Source: JAVBLP01 sp052034625
GTDB taxonomy: Bacteria > Elusimicrobiota > Endomicrobiia > Endomicrobiales > Endomicrobiaceae
Length of the DNA: 64,000 nt
Assembly: GCA_052034625.1 (NCBI GenBank)
Contig: JBPOII010000005.1
Span: 1 to 64,000 of the forward strand
Reading direction: 5' to 3'
Below, piece after piece: positions 45,608 through 53,014 of this stretch (positions are counted from its first letter, which is position 1; each line of letters opens with the position of its first letter). The notes beneath the pieces are model-generated. The model had not been told where the DNA came from. It saw only the letters and a program-made list of their open reading frames with translations, and did no database searches. The translations under genes and the position numbers were made by a program.

Positions 45608-46476
45608 TATATTTTCTCCGCCGCCCTTATTTTTGCGCTTCTGCTGCGATGATTTTGTCTTATTTCCTCTTCGGTAGCAGTAATAACTTTTTTTGTAAGA
45701 ATTTTATAAATACCTTCTGAAGAATTATTCTTAAAATTCTGTTTAACTATTCTGTCTTCAAGAGAATGAAAAATTATTATTACCACTCTTCCGCCGGAAT
45801 TTAAAAGCTCCGGAGCTGACTTCAGCAGCATTTCAAGATTTTCAAGTTCCCCGTTAACAAAAATCCTTAATGCCTGGAAAACTTTTGTCGCAGGGTTTAT
45901 TTTACCTTCAGGTCTTTTTACCGATACTACAATTTCCTGAAGTTCCTGTGCCGTATTTATCTTTCCTTTTTTACGTCTCTGACATATAGCTTTTGCTATC
46001 TGTCTTGAACGATACTCTTCACCGTATTTATAAAAAATGTCTGCGAGTTCTTCTTCCGGATAAGAGTTGATTATTTCTTTTGCCGTAAGCGGATTTCTCT
46101 GGTCCATTCTCATATCAAGAACTTTTGAATTAAAAGAAAACCCTCTGTCCATATCGTCAAACTGTTTTGACGAAACGCCTATATCAGCAAGAATACCGTC
46201 GATCTTATTTATGTTTATACTTTTAAGAGCGTTTTTTATATTTTTAAAATTATCTCTTATAAAAGTTACTCTTCCGTCAAAATCTTTTTCTCTTTCTTTA
46301 AATCTGTCCTGGGCATCTGCATCCCAGTCAAAAGCCACTATCCTTATATCTTTAAACTTCTCAAGCAGATACTTTGTATGACCGCCGCCGCCAAAAGTAC
46401 AATCCACATATAATCCTGAAAGATTATTTATCAAATATTGAGATGATTCCGAAGGCATTACCGAGATATGGTACAT
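45607..46476 (-). CDS. rsmH: 16S rRNA (cytosine-1402-N4)-methyltransferase
   Basis: ATG at 46476 gives 289 residues beginning MYHISVMP, the usual RsmH start. An upstream TTG-initiated frame would overlap the TSUP gene. DCTFGGGGHTKYLLEK at about 25-40 is the SAM-binding motif. GILADIGVSSKQFDD and the GFSFN segment, then NGELENLE and IIFHSLEDRIVK, are family signatures. It methylates the ribosomal P-site base C1402. mraZ, which often precedes rsmH, is absent; a TSUP gene lies there instead. Confidence 0.95.
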   Translation of the reverse strand: MYHISVMPSESSQYLINNLSGLYVDCTFGGGGHTKYLLEKFKDIRIVAFDWDADAQDRFKEREKDFDGRVTFIRDNFKNIKNALKSININKIDGILADIGVSSKQFDDMDRGFSFNSKVLDMRMDQRNPLTAKEIINSYPEEELADIFYKYGEEYRSRQIAKAICQRRKKGKINTAQELQEIVVSVKRPEGKINPATKVFQALRIFVNGELENLEMLLKSAPELLNSGGRVVIIIFHSLEDRIVKQNFKNNSSEGIYKILTKKVITATEEEIRQNHRSRSAKIRAAEKI

Positions 46477-46477
46477 T

Positions 46478-46831
46478 TTATTTAAAAAATAACATCTTTG
46501 CGGCAACTATTATCAATAATACGCCAAAAAATTTCTTCAAGACATTTTCAGGCAGAGCCGTCGCAAAATGCGCGCCGATAAGCCCGCCTATGATAAAACC
46601 TATACCTATTAAAGCCGCAATACCTAAATCTACATGACCTTTTTTATAATAAGTAAACATAGCAAAAAAACTCAGCATTATTATCGCAAGAGATGTTCCC
46701 TGAGCCTGATGCTGGGTCATTTTAAGAAAAAACACCATAAGCGGAACTAAAACAATGCCCCCGCCTACTCCCATTAAACCGCTCAAAATTCCACCGGCAA
46801 GACCGATGCCGACACAAGTTATAATTTCCAT
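46478..46831 (-). CDS. Half-size TSUP (TauE/SafE) membrane protein
   Basis: The protein has 117 residues with about four membrane segments. GLAGGILSGLMGVGGGIVLVP at about 11-31 (key residues G, GLMGVGGG and VP) is the TSUP signature that usually occurs in each half of full-length members. Full-length proteins are near 250 residues, so this is one half, likely working as a dimer. TSUP proteins export sulfite, sulfoacetate or related organic anions. It starts only 13 bases after rnpB, has no clear ribosome site, and ends one base before the rsmH ATG. Confidence 0.8.
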   Translation of the reverse strand: MEIITCVGIGLAGGILSGLMGVGGGIVLVPLMVFFLKMTQHQAQGTSLAIIMLSFFAMFTYYKKGHVDLGIAALIGIGFIIGGLIGAHFATALPENVLKKFFGVLLIIVAAKMLFFK

Positions 46832-46844
46832 TTCTTATTATTTA

Positions 46845-47177
46845 AGACGGGCTATACACCGGATTCTGTCTTTTAAGAAGCGTGCTTCATAAAAGTGCGA
46901 TCATTTCTCTGCCGTCAAGATCACTCTTAACGGTCAAGCGGTCAAACTTCAACCTTGCTTTCCAGTAAGGGTTTAGCCGTTTCACCTTTTGCATTACTGC
47001 AAAAGCTTATCCTTTTTCAAGGATACTTTTACCGTTTCCGGTAAAAGCGTCTCTGCTCGCACCTCTGACCTTGCGGCCGACAGGGATTACCTGCTACCGT
47101 TCTCCGCAGACAGCAAGCTGTCTGTGGTAAAGTCCGGACTTTCCTCTCCGCATTGCGGAGCGATCGCGAGCCCGTCT
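46845..47177 (-). ncRNA. rnpB: RNase P RNA
   Basis: The terminal P1 stem AGACGGGCT/AGCCCGTCT closes a 333-base RNA. The conserved core elements are present: GAGGAAAGTCCGGACT near the 5' end, ACAGAATCCGGTGTA near the 3' end, and internal GGTAAAAG-type and GTGAAACGG elements. It matches bacterial type A architecture. Its 5' end overlaps the stop codon of the zinc-ribbon gene by two bases. Confidence 0.95.
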
Positions 47178-47889
47178 ATGGCTTTTTCATTAAAATTCTC
47201 GAACAATTATCACAGTATACAAGTTCAGTGTATTTATATGCTTGATTGATAAGTTGTGGACGCAAAACCATTCCGCATCCGCCGCAGCTTTCTCCGTCAA
47301 TAAAGCAAATACCCTGTCCATTCCTTCCTTCACGGATACGTTCATACTGTTCTAATATATTCTTATCGACTTTTTGTTTATGCTCTTCTCTTTCTTTTTC
47401 TAATTTTGCTATTTCATCTTCACTTTTTTTAGAAGAATTCTTTATCTCTTCAATTTCAGCATTTGTTTTCTGTTCAAAAACTTTAAAGTCTGCTTCCGCC
47501 TGTTTGATAACTGCCGATTCAATATCAATTTTTTCCATAAGTTCAAGTATCTCATCTTCTATAACGCTTTTATCGGCTTTTGCCTTTTCGATTTCAAGAA
47601 GCATAGCTTTATATGTATCATTGGATTTAATACTATTAAGTTCAAGTGAATGTTTATCTATCAGCTTTTCTTTAGAATCTAAAAGAGCTTCTTTTTCTTT
47701 TTTAATTGAATTAAGTTCTACAAAGTGTTTTTTTTCAGCTTCGGCAGTGGCTTTTTTTTCTTGAAGCTCCTTCTCTTTTTCTTCTATTAAAACCGGTGAA
47801 TTTTCAACGTTTTCTTTGATTTTTTCAATTTTAATATCATAATCCTGAAGTTCGTATAACAATTCCAGATTTTGTTTTAAGTTTTCCAT
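47176..47889 (-). CDS. C4 zinc-ribbon coiled-coil protein (COG1579)
   Basis: The protein has 237 residues. About residues 10-180 form a long Glu/Lys coiled coil. The C-terminus has CGGCG followed by CDNC (about residues 202-230), a four-cysteine zinc ribbon. Members of this family are conserved next to housekeeping genes in many bacteria, and nucleic-acid binding is proposed. The stop codon lies inside the first two bases of rnpB, so the mRNA must be processed or rnpB must be made from it. AAGAGG lies before the ATG. A weak TATAAT is at 47938-47943. Confidence 0.88.
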   Translation of the reverse strand: MENLKQNLELLYELQDYDIKIEKIKENVENSPVLIEEKEKELQEKKATAEAEKKHFVELNSIKKEKEALLDSKEKLIDKHSLELNSIKSNDTYKAMLLEIEKAKADKSVIEDEILELMEKIDIESAVIKQAEADFKVFEQKTNAEIEEIKNSSKKSEDEIAKLEKEREEHKQKVDKNILEQYERIREGRNGQGICFIDGESCGGCGMVLRPQLINQAYKYTELVYCDNCSRILMKKP

Positions 47890-47971
47890 TTATACCTCTT
47901 ATTTATTTCGGCAGATAAGGGATTTATGATCGCCGTCATTATATTAAGTAAATATTAAACATTTATTTAAA

Positions 47972-48043
47972 TGGGTAGTGCAGGGTTTGAACCTGCGGCC
48001 ACTCGCGTGTGAGGCGAGTACTCTTCCGCTGAGCTAACTACCC
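47972..48043 (-). tRNA. tRNA-Val (CAC)
   Basis: The acceptor stem GGGTAGT pairs with ACTACCC. The anticodon stem-loop is CTCGC-CTCACAC-GCGAG with anticodon CAC. The T-arm is GCAGG-TTCAAAC-CCTGC. CCA is not encoded. Confidence 0.9.
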
Positions 48044-48057
48044 AACGAATACTAATT

Positions 48058-48087
48058 ATTATAGCAAGTTTTAAAAAGACGGGTCAA
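48058..48087 (-). promoter_or_regulatory. Promoter of tRNA-Val
   Basis: TTGACC (48082-48087) and a perfect TATAAT (48058-48063) are 18 bases apart. The start would lie about 7 bases upstream of the tRNA. Confidence 0.7.
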
Positions 48088-48088
48088 A

Positions 48089-48116
48089 TAAAAAAACCCT
48101 TGATTTCTCAAGAGTT
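48089..48116 (-). terminator. Terminator of tRNA-Ile2
   Basis: AACCCTTGA (48095-48103) pairs with TCAAGAGTT (48108-48116), with one mismatch. It is followed on the minus strand by a run of seven T. It lies 15 bases past the tRNA 3' end and separates the two tRNA units. Confidence 0.75.
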
Positions 48117-48130
48117 ATTTAATTTTAAAT

Positions 48131-48204
48131 TGGGCCTGGTAGGACTTGAACCTACGACCATTCGATTATGAGTCGAGTGCTCTAACCAACTGAGCTACAG
48201 GCCC
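48131..48204 (-). tRNA. tRNA with CAT anticodon, most likely tRNA-Ile2
   Basis: The acceptor stem GGGCCTG pairs with CAGGCCC and the anticodon loop is CTCATAA. There is no C1-A72 mismatch, so it is not an initiator. The T-arm GTAGG-TTCAAGT-CCTAC and the GGTCG variable region resemble Bacillus tRNA-Ile2 more than elongator tRNA-Met. C34 would need lysidine modification by TilS to read AUA. Elongator Met remains possible. Confidence 0.88.
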
Positions 48205-48221
48205 GCTTAAAATGTCTGGAA

Positions 48222-48250
48222 ATTATACTTAAATCTGTTCCTAAAGTCAA
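48222..48250 (-). promoter_or_regulatory. Strong promoter of tRNA-Ile2
   Basis: TTGACT (48245-48250, five of six) and a perfect TATAAT (48222-48227) are 17 bases apart. The start would be about 10 bases upstream of the tRNA. It sits just past the rmlA stop codon. Confidence 0.8.
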
Positions 48251-48254
48251 CAGG

Positions 48255-49124
48255 CTATTTTTCCACAGCTATTCTTTTAATATAGTCAGCATACGGAGCA
48301 CCTTCTGCGAGATCTAACAACTCTTTTTTTGTAATATAGCCATTTCTATAGGCTATCTCTTCAAGACAACTTATCATAAAACCTTGTCTTTCTTCAATAG
48401 TTTTTATAAATAAAGAGGCGTCAAGAAGCGATTCATATGTTCCGGCATCAAGCCAGCTAAAACCTCTGCCTAAAAGTGCAACATTCAGTTTATTTTTTTT
48501 AAGATACTCAGCGTTCACATCGGTAATTTCCAATTCCCCTCTTTGAGAAGGTTTTACATTCTTTGCTATTTCAATCGCATCGTTATCATAAAAATAAAGC
48601 CCTGTAACAGCCCAATTGGATTTCGGTTTTTTCGGTTTTTCTTCTATTGAAACAGCTTTATTGTTCTTATCAAGTTCAACTATACCATACCTTTGAGGAT
48701 CTTTTACATAATATCCAAATATTGTCGCACCATCCTGTCTGAGAGCGGCATCAGTCATTATCTTTGAAAGTCCGTGTCCGTAAAATATATTATCGCCGAG
48801 TATTAAAGCTATATTATCCTCGCCTATGAAAGATTCTCCTATAATAAGTGCCTCGGCAAGTCCGCCGGGTTTTTCCTGAAGTGCATATTCAATATTCAAT
48901 CCCAGATTTTTGCCATCACCAAAAAGTTTTTTTAACTGAGGGAGGGTTTCTTCATTGGAAATTATCAGTATATCCCTTATTCCTGCAAGCATAAGCGTTG
49001 AAAGAGGATAGTATACCATCGGTTTATTGAAAACGGGAAGCAATTGTTTGCTTACAACTTTTGTTATCGGATAAAGCCTTGTGGCTTTTCCGCCTGCAAG
49101 AATAATTCCTTTTGTCTTTTTCAT
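48255..49124 (-). CDS. rmlA: Glucose-1-phosphate thymidylyltransferase
   Basis: ATG at 49124 follows GGGGAT and gives 289 residues, normal for RmlA (also called RfbA). The nucleotide motif is LAGGKATRLYPIT (7-19), followed by SKQLLPVFNKPMVYYPL and ALILGDNIFYGHGL. EEKPKKPKSNWAVTGLYFYD and LEITDVN are also family-specific. It makes dTDP-glucose for deoxy-sugar surface glycans. rmlB, C and D are not adjacent. A few envelope genes in the window could use its product; this is inference. Confidence 0.94.
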   Translation of the reverse strand: MKKTKGIILAGGKATRLYPITKVVSKQLLPVFNKPMVYYPLSTLMLAGIRDILIISNEETLPQLKKLFGDGKNLGLNIEYALQEKPGGLAEALIIGESFIGEDNIALILGDNIFYGHGLSKIMTDAALRQDGATIFGYYVKDPQRYGIVELDKNNKAVSIEEKPKKPKSNWAVTGLYFYDNDAIEIAKNVKPSQRGELEITDVNAEYLKKNKLNVALLGRGFSWLDAGTYESLLDASLFIKTIEERQGFMISCLEEIAYRNGYITKKELLDLAEGAPYADYIKRIAVEK

Positions 49125-49159
49125 TATGATATCCCCATTCATTGATATTGTTTTGATTA

Positions 49160-50362
49160 TTATATCATACTTTGACCGGAAGTATATTCTCTTTCGGTTT
49201 CATCTTGATCCTTACCATATGGAACAAGATGGGCTGCCCATCCGCCTTTTCTTGAATCCAGGTATGCATCTATAGGATTATTTTTATCATTGACAGCCAG
49301 AAACATATTCAAGGCAATATTTCCGGCAATAAATCCGACTATCACCGTAGCAACAATTTTTGGAACTTTTGAATACAATTTAATTGAGAATACTGCAAAC
49401 TGTTTTGCAATAAGTGTCTTGAAAGGAATTGCAACTGAAAGATTCGGATAACCTGTATTCTTTCCTTTCTTATCAGGGAACATCGTACCTTTAGTATTAT
49501 ATATTGATGCTGCTGAGCGCACAATAATAACAGGCTTTCTTATCCCGAGAAGATTTCCAAACAAAGGAGTATATCTATTTTCATTATTTAAAAGATTTTC
49601 ATCTGATAAATTGACCTTTATCTTTTGTTTGTATATATCTTCCGTTGAAATATACCAAGATGTATCTGATTTGGCATATACCTTTCTGTTTAAGAAAAGA
49701 ATACTTTTAAGTTTTTCCAACAGCTTATTCGATGAATCCGGATCGGTATCATCAAAATCAAATATATCTGAACTTTGATTGAAAACAAAATGCAGACCAT
49801 TAAAATCACCGTTATAAGTATATAAGTATTTTATCCCATTATCATTTCTCTCAAGTCCAAAAATCCTTTGGGCATTAGCAATTGTAGGCAATGCTGCAGG
49901 ACTTACAATGAGGCTATATCCTTTTAGATTATATTCAGCTATTAATGTATCAACATAAGTTAAATGCGAGATCAAAGCGATATCTTGAGCTTTTTTGAGA
50001 GCCTCAACAATTTCTTTCATCCTTTTTACCGATGAATATTCTCTGCTCCAGGATCTTGAAATATCACCAGTCGGATAAGCCGCTATAATATCGGTATTAA
50101 ATGAAGGCATCTGAATAAAAAAAGGATCCGTTCCAAGTGCAAGCGTTATGCCCATAATATAATTTAAACCGGCTACTAAATTCATTGTACGGGCTTTATG
50201 TGTAGCGATTGATAAAGCTATATTATCGACAGCATTTTGCATGTTCATTCTATCTCTTATAATCTTTGCAATGTTTAACATCATCGCCCAGCTTAAAACA
50301 AGAATAAGCGTAAATATCATAAAATAATACAGCGTTTGTCCTCGATTATTATTTACTGTCAT
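49160..50362 (-). CDS. TadG-like pilus or secretion protein
   Basis: The protein has 400 residues. The N-terminus RGQTLYYFMIFTLILVLSW is a type-IV-pilin-like membrane segment seen in Tad/Flp locus proteins of TadE/TadG type. The rest is a non-repetitive extracytoplasmic domain without a family I recognise. The sequence MQNAVDNIALSIATHKA after the helix resembles TadG-like proteins. It overlaps the upstream TadE-like gene by 4 bases (ATGA). Its partner genes encode a TadE-like protein, a small pilin-like protein and a secretin. A TadA ATPase is not in the window. Confidence 0.65.
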   Translation of the reverse strand: MTVNNNRGQTLYYFMIFTLILVLSWAMMLNIAKIIRDRMNMQNAVDNIALSIATHKARTMNLVAGLNYIMGITLALGTDPFFIQMPSFNTDIIAAYPTGDISRSWSREYSSVKRMKEIVEALKKAQDIALISHLTYVDTLIAEYNLKGYSLIVSPAALPTIANAQRIFGLERNDNGIKYLYTYNGDFNGLHFVFNQSSDIFDFDDTDPDSSNKLLEKLKSILFLNRKVYAKSDTSWYISTEDIYKQKIKVNLSDENLLNNENRYTPLFGNLLGIRKPVIIVRSAASIYNTKGTMFPDKKGKNTGYPNLSVAIPFKTLIAKQFAVFSIKLYSKVPKIVATVIVGFIAGNIALNMFLAVNDKNNPIDAYLDSRKGGWAAHLVPYGKDQDETEREYTSGQSMI

Positions 50363-51015
50363 TCTTCATCCTCAAAATTTCTGGCTCCAGGATAGGCCTT
50401 ATTATAATAAGCAGAATCCGGAGACGGGACCATTCTGCTTCTTGCCGACTGATATCTGCGGCTCCCCGATTTTCCAAGGATTTTATCTGTCATTTCTCTG
50501 CGGGATGTTTTTTTTACTACAAGAGAACCAAACATCACTCTTGTAAAATAATAAATTTTTACAGTATGGTCTGTAAGCACATTATTTGAATAATCATAGG
50601 TTTTCCTGCTTGCAGTTACAGGTTTATGCATCGTTACAAAACTATCGCTGTCATCAGAAGAAACAGATTCTTCTTCATTATTATCTTCACTCTCATTTTT
50701 TCTGTTAAAAAAAGTTCCCACGGTTGAAGAGTTTGAAAACCCAAAACTCCCTAACATTCGTGAAGTTGTTTCACTTACCGTAAAAGGATAGAAATTAACA
50801 AGATATTTTTTTACTCTGTTTTTTGCTTCATTAAACTTTGCTTCGCCGCCGCCGGTAACAGCAGCCGAACGCATAGCTGTAAAAGCGGCTTCATTTGCAG
50901 TCATGTCATCTACGGCGATTATGCATATCTGTAAAAAAGCGAACATTATTATTGTAGTAAAGGCCACAACAAATAAAGCTTCTATAAGAGATTGTCCTCT
51001 TGGCTTTTTTATCAT
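50359..51015 (-). CDS. TadE-like pseudopilin
   Basis: The protein has 218 residues. The N-terminus KKPRGQSLIEALFVVAFTTI followed by a hydrophobic segment is the TadE-type signature: Gly-Gln-Ser then Glu five residues into the helix. The soluble part has a Ser/Asp/Glu-rich stretch (about 110-125) and a Lys/Arg-rich C-terminus. It overlaps both neighbours by 4 bases (ATGA), so the pilus genes are translated as one unit. Confidence 0.78.
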   Translation of the reverse strand: MIKKPRGQSLIEALFVVAFTTIIMFAFLQICIIAVDDMTANEAAFTAMRSAAVTGGGEAKFNEAKNRVKKYLVNFYPFTVSETTSRMLGSFGFSNSSTVGTFFNRKNESEDNNEEESVSSDDSDSFVTMHKPVTASRKTYDYSNNVLTDHTVKIYYFTRVMFGSLVVKKTSRREMTDKILGKSGSRRYQSARSRMVPSPDSAYYNKAYPGARNFEDEE

Positions 51016-51209
51016 TTCACATAACTCCTGTCGACAACTCCGGAAACATTTACAATAGTATTTCCGGCACCGGAAATTGCCGCGGTCTTTTCATAGCGTT
51101 TTTTCCATGAGGCTTTATACATTGTCCAGATCCCGCTTGTTGCCGCAAGTAATACGACAAGCACAAGCAAAAACTCGACAAAAGTCTGTCCATTATTTCT
51201 TTTGTCCAT
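51012..51209 (-). CDS. Small pilin-like protein
   Basis: The protein has 65 residues. RNNGQTFVEFLLVLVVLLAAT carries the same GQ..E hydrophobic N-terminus as the neighbouring TadE-like protein (key residues G7, Q8 and E12). The C-terminal third contains GAGNTIVNVSG. It could be the major Flp-type pilin or a minor pseudopilin. It is the first of three overlapping pilus genes and follows the secretin gene by 11 bases. Confidence 0.75.
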   Translation of the reverse strand: MDKRNNGQTFVEFLLVLVVLLAATSGIWTMYKASWKKRYEKTAAISGAGNTIVNVSGVVDRSYVK

Positions 51210-51220
51210 AATTTTGTTTT

Positions 51221-51916
51221 TTATTCTATTAATTTTGTAGTAACAAAAATCAGAACATTAGTTTTTGTATCATAGTGTTTTGTCAGGCTGAATAATGCGC
51301 CAAGGATCGGGATATCACATAAAACAGGTATTCCTTCAACTGTTTTCCCTTTAGTCGTTTCAATAAGTCCGGCTAAAACCATAGTTTCGCCGTTCTTTAT
51401 CTGAAGATGTGAAGATGCCTGTCTTTTAGCTATAGAAGGATATCCTGCTACGGGAGCATTATAGTCAAGCCTTGAAAGTTCAGTTTCAAGAACTATGTCT
51501 ATTTCTTCGTCTTTCTGTACAGTCGGGGTAATTTTCATTATTATCCCGAATTCTTTCCATTCTATTTTAGAAGTTCCTACAGCAGTCGCTACTACAGGAA
51601 ATTCTCCGCCAACCATAAATTTGGCTGTTGTGCCTGATTTTGTAACTAATTTGGGTTTTGATAAGACTTTTGCGGCGCCATTTGTTTCGAGGGTTTTCAA
51701 TGTTGTGGTAAATGCAGTGATCCTTTCCCATGCGCCGGATTCGATTATCGATGGAATCGTTGATTCTACGGCAGATATTTCCGTAGGCCATTCTATGCCG
51801 AGTTCCAAAGATTTATTTTCGTTTACTTCCGTTATTTCAACGGAAATCTCGATCATTTTTTCTGAGTATACCAAAGATGCAAAAAATAAAAACGGGATAA
51901 AAAGTAGTTTTCTCAT
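51221..51916 (-). CDS. Minimal secretin (type II/Tad secretin core)
   Basis: The protein has 231 residues with a signal peptide at 1-18. LETNGAAKVLSKPKLVTKSG is the start of the secretin beta-domain, GGEFP follows, and VEGIPVLCDIPILGALFS is its hallmark (here with Cys-Asp in place of the usual Gly-Asp). The N0-N3 domains of normal 500-700-residue secretins are missing. It may assemble as a bare outer-membrane ring or need a partner. Its start overlaps the gcvT stop by 4 bases (ATGA). Confidence 0.85.
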   Translation of the reverse strand: MRKLLFIPFLFFASLVYSEKMIEISVEITEVNENKSLELGIEWPTEISAVESTIPSIIESGAWERITAFTTTLKTLETNGAAKVLSKPKLVTKSGTTAKFMVGGEFPVVATAVGTSKIEWKEFGIIMKITPTVQKDEEIDIVLETELSRLDYNAPVAGYPSIAKRQASSHLQIKNGETMVLAGLIETTKGKTVEGIPVLCDIPILGALFSLTKHYDTKTNVLIFVTTKLIE

Positions 51917-52977
51917 TTTGCTCTCTTATAAAATGGTTTTGGTACTTCTTTAATTTTCCTCCTATTATTATGAATTTCCGCTTCAAGTTCCACAGCTTCT
52001 ATTTCCGCATCGACCAAAGCCATTCCTATAGCTTTTTTTAATGTGGGAGAAAAAGAACCGCTGGTAACATAGCCGACCTTTTTATCATTTAAATAAAGCA
52101 CATTGCCATTCCTTGCTATACCTTGAAGACATTCAAAAGCTATGATCTTCTTTGAAGGATTGTCCTTAAACGGCAAAAGCTTTTCTTTACCTATAAAATC
52201 ATTTTCCCATTTAATAGTTTTTTTGAAACCTGCGTCTATCGGATTTATATTTTCGTCAATTTCATGTCCATGCAAAGGCATACAAGCTTCAAGACGTAAA
52301 GTGTCACGGCAGCCAAGCCCGCAGGGTTTAACTCCGGCTTCCATAAGTTTTTTCCAAATCTTATTTGTCTGCTCTCTCGATATAAAAATTTCAAAACCGT
52401 CTTCACCGGTATATCCTGTTCTTGCTATTCTGCAAAATTGCGCATTGATGTCTTTCAGCTTAAGTTCTTCACAGGTAAAATATTTCATACTTTTAATATC
52501 GGTTTCGGAAAGATTTTGTATAACCTCAACGGCTTTAGGTCCCTGAACAGCTAAAAGAGAAATATCGGCACTTCTGTTCTCTAAAATTATATTTTCCGGC
52601 TTATGTGCATTCAGCCAAGCCCAATCTTTATCAAGATTCCCGGCATTGACAACCATCATATATTCGCCGCAGAAATTATAAACTATTATATCGTCTTTAA
52701 TGCCGCCTTCATCATTAAGGATCATTGAGTATCTTGCTTTTTTATCCGGTAAGCCAGAATAATTGCCGAGAGTTACAAAGTTTAAAAAGCTCACAACACT
52801 CTCCCCTTTAATTATAAATGTTCCCATATGGGATGTGTCGAAAACGCCGGCTGCATTTCTTACGGCATTATGCTCTTCAATAATTGAAGTATACTGGACA
52901 GGCATATCCCAGCCGCCAAATTCCGTAAACTTAGCACCAAGCTTTAAATGCTCGTCGTAGAGATAAGTCCTTTTCAT
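51913..52977 (-). CDS. gcvT: Glycine cleavage system T protein
   Basis: GcvT transfers the methylene group from aminomethyl-lipoyl-H protein to tetrahydrofolate. The product has 354 residues. HLKLGAKFTEFGGWDMPVQY lies near the N-terminus, YSMILNDEGGIKDDIIVY and YTGEDGFEIF follow, and the C-terminal YVTSGSFSPTLKKAIGMALV is typical. AAAGGA precedes the ATG. The downstream secretin is coupled by a 4-base overlap, an odd partnership. lpdA lies 37 bases upstream, so these two likely serve glycine cleavage; gcvH and gcvP are not in the window. Confidence 0.94.
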   Translation of the reverse strand: MKRTYLYDEHLKLGAKFTEFGGWDMPVQYTSIIEEHNAVRNAAGVFDTSHMGTFIIKGESVVSFLNFVTLGNYSGLPDKKARYSMILNDEGGIKDDIIVYNFCGEYMMVVNAGNLDKDWAWLNAHKPENIILENRSADISLLAVQGPKAVEVIQNLSETDIKSMKYFTCEELKLKDINAQFCRIARTGYTGEDGFEIFISREQTNKIWKKLMEAGVKPCGLGCRDTLRLEACMPLHGHEIDENINPIDAGFKKTIKWENDFIGKEKLLPFKDNPSKKIIAFECLQGIARNGNVLYLNDKKVGYVTSGSFSPTLKKAIGMALVDAEIEAVELEAEIHNNRRKIKEVPKPFYKRAK

Positions 52978-53014
52978 TTTTATTTCCTTTATTTGGTGTA
53001 TACTAACTTTACTT

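Noticed and set aside
48131..48204. Calling this CAT tRNA an initiator or elongator Met with certainty
   Set aside because: It has no C1-A72 mismatch and its arms look more like tRNA-Ile2, but sequence alone does not fully exclude elongator Met.
49342..49524. 60-codon frame inside the TadG-like gene
   Set aside because: It is on the same strand in another frame, with no ribosome site and no family resemblance.
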